Source: Stenotrophomonas hibiscicola ATCC 19867
GTDB lineage: Bacteria > Pseudomonadota > Gammaproteobacteria > Xanthomonadales > Xanthomonadaceae
Direction: 5' to 3'
DNA: 64,000 nt
Assembly: GCF_000382065.1 (NCBI RefSeq)
Contig: NZ_KB907502.1
Span: 310,001-374,000 of the forward strand
Shown in pieces: positions 23,188 through 31,336 of the stretch. The position numbers and the translations under genes were made by a program. The stretch's first letter is position 1. The number at the start of each line of letters is the position of its first letter. The notes under the pieces are model-generated. The model was not told where the DNA came from and made no database searches. It was given only the letters and a program-made list of their open reading frames with translations.

Positions 23188-24429
23188 TCAATACAGAATG
23201 CGCGTCCGCAGCGTGCCTGGAATCGCGGCCAGCTCGTCGCGCACGGCGGCGGCCTGCGCCTCGCTGGCGGTGATGTCGATCACCACGTAACCCACCTTCG
23301 GGTCGGTGCGCAGGAACTGGCCGTCGATGTTGACGTTGTGGCGCGAGAAGATCTCGTTGACCTTGGACAGCACGCCCGGCACGTTCTGGTGGATGTGCAG
23401 CAGGCGCAGGCTGTCTTCGTGTTCGGGCAGGGTCACTTCGGGGAAGTTGACCGCCGACAGGGTGCTGCCGTTGTCGCTGTAGCGCACCAGCTTGGCCGCC
23501 ACTTCCACGCCGATGTTGTCCTGCGCTTCCAGCGTGCTGCCGCCGACGTGCGGGGTGAGGATGACGTTGTCGTGGCGGGTCAGCGGCGATTCGAAGATAT
23601 CGCCGTTGCCCTTCGGCTCGACCGGGAACACGTCCAGCGCGGCGCCACCGACGTGGCCGCTGGCCAGGGCCGCGTCCAGCGCATCGATGTCGACCACGGT
23701 GCCGCGCGCGGCGTTGATCAGGTGCGCGCCCTTGCGCATCTTCGCCAGCTCGGTGCTGCCGATCATCCACTGCGTGGACGGGGTCTCCGGCACGTGCAGG
23801 GTGACGATGTCGGCGCGCGCCAGCAGGTCGTCCAGGCTGGCCGCTGCACGGGCATTGCCCAGCGCCAGCTTGGTTTCCACGTCGTGGAAGATCACCTGCA
23901 TGCCCAGCGATTCGGCCAGCACGCCGACCTGGGTGCCGATGTGGCCGTAACCAATGATGCCCAGCGTCTTGCCGCGCACTTCATGGCTGCCGCTGGCTGA
24001 CTTCGACCAGCCGCCGCGATGGCATTCGGCGTTCTTCTGCGGAATGCCACGGGTCAGCATGATCGCCTCGGCGATCACCAGTTCGGCCACGCTGCGGGTG
24101 TTGGAGTAGGGCGCGTTGAACACCGGGATGCCGGCCAGTTCGGCCGCGTCCAGGTCGACCTGGTTGGTGCCGATGCAAAAGCAGCCCACCGCGATCAGGC
24201 GCTTGGCCTCGGCCAGCACCTCGGCGCTGAGCTGGGTGCGCGAGCGGATGCCGACGATGTGCGCCTCGGCGATGCGCGCCTTCAATTCGTCCTCGGGCAG
24301 TGCCTTGGTGTGCGCCTCGATCTGGCTGTAGCCGGCCGCGCTGAACACCTCCACGGCGGTCTGGCTGACCCCCTCCAGCAACAGCACGCGGATATCCTGC
24401 TTCGGGAACGAGGTCTTCTTCGGCGACAT
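23188..24429 (-). CDS. serA: D-3-phosphoglycerate dehydrogenase
   Basis: First step of serine synthesis: 3-phosphoglycerate to 3-phosphohydroxypyruvate with NAD. The 413-aa protein has a Rossmann motif (GIIGYGHIGTQVG), a catalytic region with His in HVGGST, and a C-terminal ACT domain (LHIHQNVPGVLSKVNEIF), the length and plan of the E. coli enzyme. Family members of this type also reduce 2-oxoglutarate to D-2-hydroxyglutarate. Start MSPKKTSFPKQDIRV at 24429. Divergent from the FAD dehydrogenase at 24599. Confidence 0.93.
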   Translation of the reverse strand: MSPKKTSFPKQDIRVLLLEGVSQTAVEVFSAAGYSQIEAHTKALPEDELKARIAEAHIVGIRSRTQLSAEVLAEAKRLIAVGCFCIGTNQVDLDAAELAGIPVFNAPYSNTRSVAELVIAEAIMLTRGIPQKNAECHRGGWSKSASGSHEVRGKTLGIIGYGHIGTQVGVLAESLGMQVIFHDVETKLALGNARAAASLDDLLARADIVTLHVPETPSTQWMIGSTELAKMRKGAHLINAARGTVVDIDALDAALASGHVGGAALDVFPVEPKGNGDIFESPLTRHDNVILTPHVGGSTLEAQDNIGVEVAAKLVRYSDNGSTLSAVNFPEVTLPEHEDSLRLLHIHQNVPGVLSKVNEIFSRHNVNIDGQFLRTDPKVGYVVIDITASEAQAAAVRDELAAIPGTLRTRILY

Positions 24430-24598
24430 GGGGCAACACGGCCAGTGGGACAGGGGCTGACCACTATGCCAGATCGAAGCCCCCATGGTGCAGTGCGCAA
24501 TTGGTTGCATCCGTAGCTATCTGCCTGCTCGCAGGGCTGGACGCTGGCGCGTGCCGCTGGCACGCTTGCCCGTTCTTCACGCCCCGCGCTGGACCGTC

Positions 24599-25987
24599 AT
24601 GACCGATTCCCGCATTGCCTCGCTGCAGCAGGCCTGTCCCGGCCTGAAGCTGAAGACCGACCCGGCCGACCTGGAGCATTACGGGCGCGACTGGACCCGG
24701 CGCTGGACGCCGGCGCCGTTGGCGGTCGCACTGCCGGCCACGGTCGAGGAGGTACAGGCGGTGATGCGCTGGAGTGCGGGTGAGGGCGTGCCCGTGGTGC
24801 CGTCCGGCGGCCGTACCGGCCTTTCCGGTGGCGCGGTGGCGGCCAATGGCGAGCTGGTGCTCAGCCTGGAGCGGATGAACAAGGCGCTGGCCTACGACGC
24901 GGTCGATCGCACCCTGGTGGTGCAGGCCGGCATGCCGCTGGAGGCCGTGCACAACGCCGCGCTGGACCACGGCCTGATCTATCCGGTGGATTTCGCTGCA
25001 CGCGGGTCGTGCACGATCGGCGGCAACATCGCCACCAATGCTGGCGGCATCCGTGTGATCCGCTACGGCAACACCCGCGAGTGGATCGCCGGGCTGAAGG
25101 TGGTTACCGCCAGCGGCGAACTGCTGGAGCTCAACAAGGGCCTGATCAAGAACTCCAGCGGCTATGACTTCCGCCAGCTGCTGATCGGTTCGGAAGGCAC
25201 GCTGGGCGTGATCGTCGAGGCGACAGTGAAACTCACCGATCCGCCGCCAGCCAGCAACGTGATGCTGCTGGCCGTGCCCAGCTTCGAGGTGCTGATGCAG
25301 GTGTTCGCCGCGTTCCGCGCGCGCCTGCAGCTGCAGGCCTTCGAGTTCTTCACCGACCGGGCGCTGGAGCACGTGCTGGCGCATGGTGCGCAGGCACCGT
25401 TCGACGAGGTGCACCCGTATTACGTGGTCACCGAGTTCGCCGCCAACGACGAAGCGCAGGAAGCGGCGGCGATGGCCGCCTTCGAGGACTGCATGGGCAA
25501 CGGCTGGGTCAGCGACGGGGTGATCAGCGCCAGCGATGCCCAGGCCGCCCAGCTGTGGCGCCTGCGCGAAGGCATCACCGAATCGCTGGCGCGCTACAAA
25601 CCTTACAAGAATGATGTCTCGGTGCGGATCTCGGCGATGCCTGCGTTCCTGGCCGAGACCCAGGCACTGATCGGGCAGGCCTACCCACACTTCGACGTGG
25701 TCTGGTTCGGCCATATCGGTGACGGCAACCTGCACATCAACGTGCTCAAGCCCGACGACACCAGCGACGCCGATTTCGTGGCGCAGTGTGAACACGTGAC
25801 CAAGCTGTTGGCGCAGGTGCTGGCCCGGTTCGATGGCAGCATCTCGGCTGAACACGGCATCGGCCTGGTCAAGAAGGGCTACCTGGACAGCACCCGCGGC
25901 CCGGCCGAGATCGCCCTGATGAAGGCGGTCAAACGTGCGTTCGATCCTCAAGCGCGGCTGAATCCCGGCAAGCTGTTCGACGTTTGA
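24599..25987 (+). CDS. FAD-linked D-2-hydroxyglutarate dehydrogenase-like enzyme (FAD_binding_4/GlcD type)
   Basis: Oxidises a D-2-hydroxyacid; by context probably D-2-hydroxyglutarate back to 2-oxoglutarate. The 462-aa protein has a PCMH FAD-binding domain (VVPSGGRTGLSGGAVA, RGSCTIGGNIATNAGG) and a C-terminal vanillyl-alcohol-oxidase domain with metal/substrate motifs HIGDGNLHINV and SAEHGIG. Start MTDSRIASLQQA at 24599 gives the family length. In pseudomonads such an enzyme is coupled to SerA, whose side reaction makes D-2-hydroxyglutarate; here the genes are divergent neighbours. D-lactate or glycolate specificity is the alternative. Confidence 0.85.
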   Translation: MTDSRIASLQQACPGLKLKTDPADLEHYGRDWTRRWTPAPLAVALPATVEEVQAVMRWSAGEGVPVVPSGGRTGLSGGAVAANGELVLSLERMNKALAYDAVDRTLVVQAGMPLEAVHNAALDHGLIYPVDFAARGSCTIGGNIATNAGGIRVIRYGNTREWIAGLKVVTASGELLELNKGLIKNSSGYDFRQLLIGSEGTLGVIVEATVKLTDPPPASNVMLLAVPSFEVLMQVFAAFRARLQLQAFEFFTDRALEHVLAHGAQAPFDEVHPYYVVTEFAANDEAQEAAAMAAFEDCMGNGWVSDGVISASDAQAAQLWRLREGITESLARYKPYKNDVSVRISAMPAFLAETQALIGQAYPHFDVVWFGHIGDGNLHINVLKPDDTSDADFVAQCEHVTKLLAQVLARFDGSISAEHGIGLVKKGYLDSTRGPAEIALMKAVKRAFDPQARLNPGKLFDV

Positions 25988-26049
25988 GCCGGGCAAATCC
26001 TTCACGCACCCGTTACGCTCCACGCATCCTCACAACCGGCTTCGAACCG

Positions 26050-26349
26050 ATGACCCGTCCGCTTCTGCTGCTCGCCCTGCTGTCCCTGCCGCTGGCCGGC
26101 TTCGCTTCCAGCTTCGCCGGCACCTCGGCCGGTTCGGCCACGGGTGCGTCCTCCGGTTCCTCGGGCAGCAGCTCGGGTGATGACAAGGTGGTGCTGGCTG
26201 CGCGCGACGATGCGGCTGCATTCGTCGCCAGCGATGGCGAGATTCGTGGCGCCCGCCTGCAGGCCGCACTGGTCCACCTGCGTGAGCAGAGCGCCGCCGC
26301 ACAGCAGCAGAGCGATCTGGAACTGGCCCGCGCGCTGCTGGCACGTTGA
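26050..26349 (+). CDS. DUF2388 family small exported protein
   Basis: A 99-aa protein of unknown function. It has a signal peptide (MTRPLLLLALLSLPLAGFAS), a Ser/Gly-rich stretch, then the conserved block KVVLAARDDAAAFVASDGEI with LQAALVHLRE, diagnostic of DUF2388. A DUF4105 gene follows in the same direction, a pairing also seen in pseudomonads. No strong ribosome-binding site. Confidence 0.8.
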   Translation: MTRPLLLLALLSLPLAGFASSFAGTSAGSATGASSGSSGSSSGDDKVVLAARDDAAAFVASDGEIRGARLQAALVHLREQSAAAQQQSDLELARALLAR

Positions 26350-26383
26350 TCCAGGCTGCATGACCTCGGCGTCATCGCCTTCT

Positions 26384-26459
26384 GTAGAGCCGAGCCATGC
26401 TCGGCTGGATGCCCAGCGCACGCGGATCGCAACAGCAGCCGAGCATGGCTCGGCTCTAC
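26384..26459. repeat. Inverted SMAG/REP pair
   Basis: GTAGAGCCGAGCCATGCTCGGCT and, inverted, AGCCGAGCATGGCTCGGCTCTAC, lying between the DUF2388 and DUF4105 genes. Confidence 0.85.
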
Positions 26460-26481
26460 AGAGGCTTGGCCGGTGGAACGC

Positions 26482-26504
26482 AGCCACGCATGGCGTGGCT
26501 CTAC
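26482..26504 (-). repeat. SMAG/REP palindrome overlapping the DUF4105 start
   Basis: AGCCACGCATGGCGTGGCTCTAC. The right half of the stem reads GTG GCT CTA, the first codons of the best available start of the following gene. Confidence 0.75.
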
Positions 26505-28255
26505 TGCTGGTCGCCCACGTCGCGCACGCAGCTGATCGCCTGCAGCTGGACCCGGCAGGGTTGAGCCCTGCACAGCAGCAGGTGGCGACGCAGACCCTGG
26601 CCGACGTGCAGGCACTGCTGCCGGATGGCCTGCTCCGCGCATTGCCGGCACAGGTCCAGGTGCGCTGGCGCGATGACCTGCCGGCCGATGTGCACGGCCG
26701 CGCGTTCGCCGGGCGCATCGCCCTGCGTCGCGAGCTGCTGGATGATGCCGTGCCCGGCGCGCGCCGCGCACGCCGCAGCGCGCTGGTACACGAACTGACC
26801 CATGTCGCCGACCGTACGGGGGCGAACTGGTCACGCAGTGTGCGCTGGCGTGATCTGGCTGGATGGCAGCGCAAGCCCTGGCATCTCGGCCGTGGCGACA
26901 ACGATTTCCGTGACCGCAGTCCCGATGCGTATGAACTGAAGGACCCGGCCGAGTACCTGGCAGTGAACGCCGAGCATTTCGTGCTCGACAGCGAGTTCGC
27001 CTGCCGGCGCCCGGCACTGGCGCAGTGGTTCCAGGTCCATTTCGGAACCCCGCCATCGCTGCCACAGTCGCACTGCGCGAACGCGTTGCCATTGCTGCAG
27101 GCCGAATCGGAAGAGGGGGCGGCATCGCTGCTGCAGCTCGACCCGGCGCGTGTCTACGCCGTGGACTACCTGTTCGCCGAGGGCAGTGCGCAGCCGATGA
27201 GCCGCTGGGGGCACAGCATGCTGCGGCTGGTGATCTGCCGGCCGGGCCGTGCACCGGGTCCGGACTGCCGCCTGGACCTGGAGTACCACCGCGTGCTGTC
27301 GTTCCGCGCGTTCGTCGGCGATGTGCAGATTTCCAACTGGCGCGGCTTGACCGGCGGCTACCCGTCGCGGCTGTTCGTGCTGCCGCTGCAGCAGGTGGTG
27401 GACGAGTACACCAAGGTGGAACTGCGGGGCCTGCAGTCGTTGCCCTTGCAGCTGCAACGCGACGAGATTGCCAGCCTGCTCGAGCGCACCGCGCAGGTGC
27501 ACTGGAGCTATGACGGGCGCTATTACTTCGTCAGCAACAACTGTGCGGTGGAGACCGCCAGGCTGCTGCAGGCCGGAGTGCCCCGGCTGGGCGAGGACGG
27601 GCTGGCCCAGCTGAGTCCGCGCGGTCTCAAGCGGCGGCTGGCGCGGCTGGGCATGCTCGACGAGCGGGTACTCACGGACCGCAACGCAGCGCAGGCACAG
27701 GGCTATTACTTCGCTTCCGCGCGCGACCACTACCAGCAGTTGTTCACAGTGGCGGCGACCCAGCTGGCCTTGCCCGCGCGCGATGTGCGCGGCTGGTTGA
27801 AGCTGCCGGCAGAACAACGGGCACCGTGGCTGCTGAAGGGCAACCTGCGCGCCAGTGCCGGCCTGCTGCTGCTGGAACAGGCGGCACAGCGGCGTGCCGA
27901 ACTGCGCGCACGCGATGTGCTCAAGCGGCAGCTACTGGCTGCTGCGGACAGCGCGGAAACCCGCAGCCTGCGCAGCCTGCTGGCGCAGAGCGGGCAGTGG
28001 TTGCGCCCGGGGACGCTGCTGCAGGGCGGCTACGGGTTGCCGCTGGCCGATGAGCAGGCGGTGCTGGCCGAAACGGTTGCCACTGCCAGCGCAGAGGCGG
28101 TGCCGGCCTGGCAGGCGCTGCGCGTGCAACTGCGCCAGCAGTTGCCGGTGGGCCAGCGCAACGAGATGGATGCGATCGATGCCAACCTCGCCGCACTTGG
28201 CGCGCGCCTGCGGGAACAGGCAGCCACGCCCGCTACTGGCGCGGCAGTTCGATGA
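26495..28255 (+). CDS. DUF4105 protein with N-terminal HExxH motif
   Basis: About 586 aa, function unknown. The reading frame is open further left through REP repeats, but coding similarity is only plausible from about 26495, where GTG starts a short hydrophobic stretch (ALLLVAHVAHAADR) that looks like a truncated signal peptide. An N-terminal region has LVHELTHVADRTG, an HExxH zinc-protease motif. The DUF4105 domain (about residues 210-400) has the conserved SRWGHSMLRLV and SNNCAVETARLL segments, with a possible catalytic Cys. The start is uncertain because a SMAG element covers it. The 3' end overlaps the convergent kinase gene by 23 bp. Confidence 0.75.
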   Translation: MALLLVAHVAHAADRLQLDPAGLSPAQQQVATQTLADVQALLPDGLLRALPAQVQVRWRDDLPADVHGRAFAGRIALRRELLDDAVPGARRARRSALVHELTHVADRTGANWSRSVRWRDLAGWQRKPWHLGRGDNDFRDRSPDAYELKDPAEYLAVNAEHFVLDSEFACRRPALAQWFQVHFGTPPSLPQSHCANALPLLQAESEEGAASLLQLDPARVYAVDYLFAEGSAQPMSRWGHSMLRLVICRPGRAPGPDCRLDLEYHRVLSFRAFVGDVQISNWRGLTGGYPSRLFVLPLQQVVDEYTKVELRGLQSLPLQLQRDEIASLLERTAQVHWSYDGRYYFVSNNCAVETARLLQAGVPRLGEDGLAQLSPRGLKRRLARLGMLDERVLTDRNAAQAQGYYFASARDHYQQLFTVAATQLALPARDVRGWLKLPAEQRAPWLLKGNLRASAGLLLLEQAAQRRAELRARDVLKRQLLAAADSAETRSLRSLLAQSGQWLRPGTLLQGGYGLPLADEQAVLAETVATASAEAVPAWQALRVQLRQQLPVGQRNEMDAIDANLAALGARLREQAATPATGAAVR

Positions 28256-29309
28256 CGAAACGGCTGCCGCCGGCGTCGCCCGCCGCGCAGTAGACGCGGC
28301 CGCCGTGCGCGTCGGCGATGGCCTTGACCACCGCCAGGCCGAGGCCACTGCCGCCGCCCTGGCGTGAACGTGAGCCGTCGGCACGCATGAACGGGCTGAA
28401 GATGTCGGCGTGCAGCTCCGGATCGATGCCCGGGCCCTCATCCTCGATTGCCACTTGCACATGTCCCGGTGTGTCATGCACGGCAATCCGCACCTTGCCC
28501 GGGCTGGCATAGCGGCGTGCGTTCTCCAGCAGCGCCAGCAGCGCCTGGCGGAGGCGGGTCGGGTCGCAGTGCGCGTTGTGTTCCTCGCGGCTGGTTTCCA
28601 GCTCCAGCACGAAGCCGGCGGCGCGGAACTGCGGATCGACCAGGGTCATCACCGAATGCACTTCGGCCACCACATCGGTGCGCGCGCGGCGTACGTCCAG
28701 CCGCGCGTTGTCGGACAGGCTCAGCACGCGCAGATCCTCGATCAGGCGCGAGAGGCCCTCGACCTGCGCCAGCAGGCTGCGGAACTGTGACTCGTCCGGC
28801 TGGAACACGCCCTCGGCGAGCCCTTGCAGGCGACCGCGCAGGATCGTCACCGGCGTGCGCAGCTCATGGGCGATGGCCGCGTGCCACATCGCGCGCTCGC
28901 TCTCCATGTGCTGCAGGCGGCGGGCCATTGCATTGAAGTCCTCGACCAGGGTCGCCACTTCACCCGGCGAATTCTCCTCGACGCTCGCGCGCGCCCCGAG
29001 GTCGCCGCCGGCAAGCGCACGCACACTGTCCACCAGTGAATTCAGTGGCGACAGGATCCGGTGCGCAAGACGGAACGAAGCGGCGATGGCCAGCGCCAGT
29101 CCGGTCAGGATCACGCCCACCATCCATGCCAGTTCCGGCCCGGTCGGCAGCCAGCTTTCCGGCTCCTCGGTGCTGCCGGGGAAGAACTCGACCAGCACCG
29201 CGTACAGCAGCCACGACGACAGGATCATCATCACGATGACGCCGATCACCATCAGCGACATCGAGATGATGATGTGGCGGCTGAGCCCGGAACGGCGCAG
29301 GCGCGCCAT
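28233..29309 (-). CDS. smeSy: Sensor histidine kinase of the SmeYZ efflux locus
   Basis: Inner-membrane kinase of 358 aa: two membrane helices (about residues 12-36 and 58-80), a HAMP domain (HRILSPLNSLVDSVRALAGG), an H-box HAAIAHELRTPVTILRG with the phospho-His, and an HATPase domain (NARRYASPG, DEGPGID, GGGSGLGLAVVKAIA). Its start overlaps the response-regulator stop as TGATG. The kinase-regulator pair is divergent from the MFP/RND genes, the layout of smeSyRy-smeYZ in S. maltophilia. The overlap of its 3' end with the DUF4105 gene is real convergent overlap. Confidence 0.85.
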   Translation of the reverse strand: MARLRRSGLSRHIIISMSLMVIGVIVMMILSSWLLYAVLVEFFPGSTEEPESWLPTGPELAWMVGVILTGLALAIAASFRLAHRILSPLNSLVDSVRALAGGDLGARASVEENSPGEVATLVEDFNAMARRLQHMESERAMWHAAIAHELRTPVTILRGRLQGLAEGVFQPDESQFRSLLAQVEGLSRLIEDLRVLSLSDNARLDVRRARTDVVAEVHSVMTLVDPQFRAAGFVLELETSREEHNAHCDPTRLRQALLALLENARRYASPGKVRIAVHDTPGHVQVAIEDEGPGIDPELHADIFSPFMRADGSRSRQGGGSGLGLAVVKAIADAHGGRVYCAAGDAGGSRFVIELPRQ

Positions 29310-30058
29310 CAGCGGTCGGCCATCAGCCGGTAGCCGACACCGCGCACGCTGGCCGGAACATTGACCATGCCTACTTCGTCCAGTTTGCGGCGCAGCTTGC
29401 TGACATGGCTGTCGACGGTGCGTTCCAGCGCTTCGCTTTCCGGCAGGCATTCGTGCATCAGTTCGCTGCGGCTGAAGATGCGGGTCGGCGCCAGCGCCAT
29501 GCAGTGCAGCAGCTTGAACTCGGTGAGCGTGAGCAGCACTTCGTGGCTGTAGCCTTCGCCCTCCACATGCACGGCATGGGTGGCCGAGTCGATCAGCAGC
29601 GGGCCCGCCCGCAGCGCGGTCGGTGCATCCACGCGCGAGGCGCGCAACGTACGCCGCAGCACGGCGCGCACGCGTGCTGCCACTTCGGCCGGATTGAACG
29701 GCTTGACCACGTAGTCGTCGGCGCCCATGCGCAGCGCGGTGAGCTTGTCCAGGTCCTGGTCCAGTGCGGTCAGCATGATCACCGGCGTTTCACCGCGCTG
29801 GCGCAGCTGGGTCAGCACGCTCCAGCCATCCAGGCGCGGCAGCTGCACATCAAGCAGGACCAGGTCGGGGCGGGCGCTGCGGTGCAGGTCCAGCGCGCTG
29901 TGGCCGTCGGCGGCGCGCAGCGTACGCAGTCCTTCGCGTTCCAGATAGGCGGTGAGAATATCGGCGATCTCGGCCTCATCCTCGACGATCAGGACGAGGG
30001 CGGCGAGGGCAGGGGCGGCATGCATGCAGGGGCGGGGCCTTAAGGTGCTTGCCTCCAT
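29309..30058 (-). CDS. smeRy: OmpR-family response regulator of the SmeYZ efflux locus
   Basis: A 249-aa regulator: receiver domain with phospho-Asp in LVLLDVQLPRLDGWS and Lys in DDYVVKPFNPAEV, then a winged-helix DNA-binding domain (ERTVDSHVSKLRRKLDEVG, RGVGYRLMA). The start at 30058 is chosen for GGAG 5 nt upstream. It lies back to back with smeY (96-bp gap), where it presumably acts. Assigned to SmeRy rather than SmeR because no outer-membrane-channel gene accompanies the pump. Confidence 0.85.
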   Translation of the reverse strand: MEASTLRPRPCMHAAPALAALVLIVEDEAEIADILTAYLEREGLRTLRAADGHSALDLHRSARPDLVLLDVQLPRLDGWSVLTQLRQRGETPVIMLTALDQDLDKLTALRMGADDYVVKPFNPAEVAARVRAVLRRTLRASRVDAPTALRAGPLLIDSATHAVHVEGEGYSHEVLLTLTEFKLLHCMALAPTRIFSRSELMHECLPESEALERTVDSHVSKLRRKLDEVGMVNVPASVRGVGYRLMADR

Positions 30059-30154
30059 CGTATCTCCACAGTTCCTCCATCGAAACCCCATCATCGCCAC
30101 GCACACTTCACGCTTCAGAACCTATCAGCCGCCTGCGCGGCATTGTGCACAGCA

Positions 30155-31300
30155 ATGAGAACCTTCAGGACTCCGGTCGCGTTGATCGCGGCCCTCGCCC
30201 TGGCCGTGACGGCCTGCTCCGCCCCCGAAGCCACGCCCGAAGTGGCACCGCGCGTCAGCGTGGTCACTGTCGGCCCGCAGGTCGTGCAGCGCGACGATGA
30301 ACTGCCCGGCCGTGTCGCCGCCGTTCGCACCGCACAGATCCGTGCGCAGGTCGGCGGCATCGTGCAGCGCCGCCTGTTCGAACAGGGCGCCGAAGTGCGC
30401 GCCGGCCAGGCCCTGTTCCAGATTGATCCGGCGGCGTTCCGTGCCGATGTCGACTCGGCACTGGCAGCGCTGCAGCGCAGTGAGGCAGCCCTGGGCCGCA
30501 GCCGCGTGCAGTCGCAGCGCCTGCATGCGCTGGCGGCCGCGCAGGCGGTCAGCCAGCAGCACCGCGACGATGCCAGTGCCGAGTACGAACAGGCCCGTGC
30601 CGCGGTGAACGAGGCGCGCGCGATCCTGGCCCGCCGCCAGCTCGACCTGCGCTATGCCACGGTCAGTGCACCGATTGCGGGCCGCATCGACCAGGCGCTG
30701 GTGACCGAAGGTGCACTGGTCGGCGTGGCCGATGCCGAGCCGATGGCGGTGGTGCAGCAGATCGACCAGGTCTACGTCGATGTGCGCCAGCCAGCGGCGC
30801 AGCTCGAGTCGCTGCAACGCAGTGCCGGTGGCGGCGAGCTGCCGGTGACGATCATCGGTGCGGCCGGCAGGCCGCTGCCCGAACGTGGCCAGATGCTGTT
30901 CTCCGGCATCAATGTCGATGCGCGCACCGGTGATGTGATCCTGCGCATCCTGGTCGACAACCCGCAGCGCCAGCTGCTGCCCGGCATGTACGTGCGCGCG
31001 AAGGTGCCGCGGGGTGCGCCGGCCAGCGCACTGACCGTGCCGCAGCAGGCCGTGCTGCGCAGTGCCGGTGGCCAGGCCTATGCCTGGGTGATCGGTGGCG
31101 ATGGCAAGGCGGTGATCCGCACGCTGGAAGTGGACGGTAGTGTCGATCGCCAATGGCTGGTGCGCACGGGCCTGAAGGCGGGCGAAAAGGTGGTGGTCGA
31201 AGGCCAGGAACGCCTGCAGGAAGGCGTGGTGGTCGATGCGCGCGACTGGCAGATGCCGGTCGCCAGCGCCGGCGCGGTGCAGGCCGGCAGCAAGGGCTGA
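30155..31300 (+). CDS. smeY: RND efflux periplasmic adaptor lipoprotein
   Basis: Membrane-fusion subunit linking the inner-membrane pump to an outer-membrane channel. The 381-aa protein has a lipoprotein signal with lipobox VTAC (ALALAVTACSAP), a lipoyl domain (AQVGGIVQRRLFEQGAEV), a coiled coil at about residues 95-150, and a beta-barrel/MP domain (TVPQQAVLRS). 36 nt before smeZ. No outer-membrane gene follows, as in smeYZ, so a channel encoded elsewhere must be used. Confidence 0.88.
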   Translation: MRTFRTPVALIAALALAVTACSAPEATPEVAPRVSVVTVGPQVVQRDDELPGRVAAVRTAQIRAQVGGIVQRRLFEQGAEVRAGQALFQIDPAAFRADVDSALAALQRSEAALGRSRVQSQRLHALAAAQAVSQQHRDDASAEYEQARAAVNEARAILARRQLDLRYATVSAPIAGRIDQALVTEGALVGVADAEPMAVVQQIDQVYVDVRQPAAQLESLQRSAGGGELPVTIIGAAGRPLPERGQMLFSGINVDARTGDVILRILVDNPQRQLLPGMYVRAKVPRGAPASALTVPQQAVLRSAGGQAYAWVIGGDGKAVIRTLEVDGSVDRQWLVRTGLKAGEKVVVEGQERLQEGVVVDARDWQMPVASAGAVQAGSKG

Positions 31301-31336
31301 GCCTCTACCGGGCCGGTCCCTCCAGGAAAATCCAAC

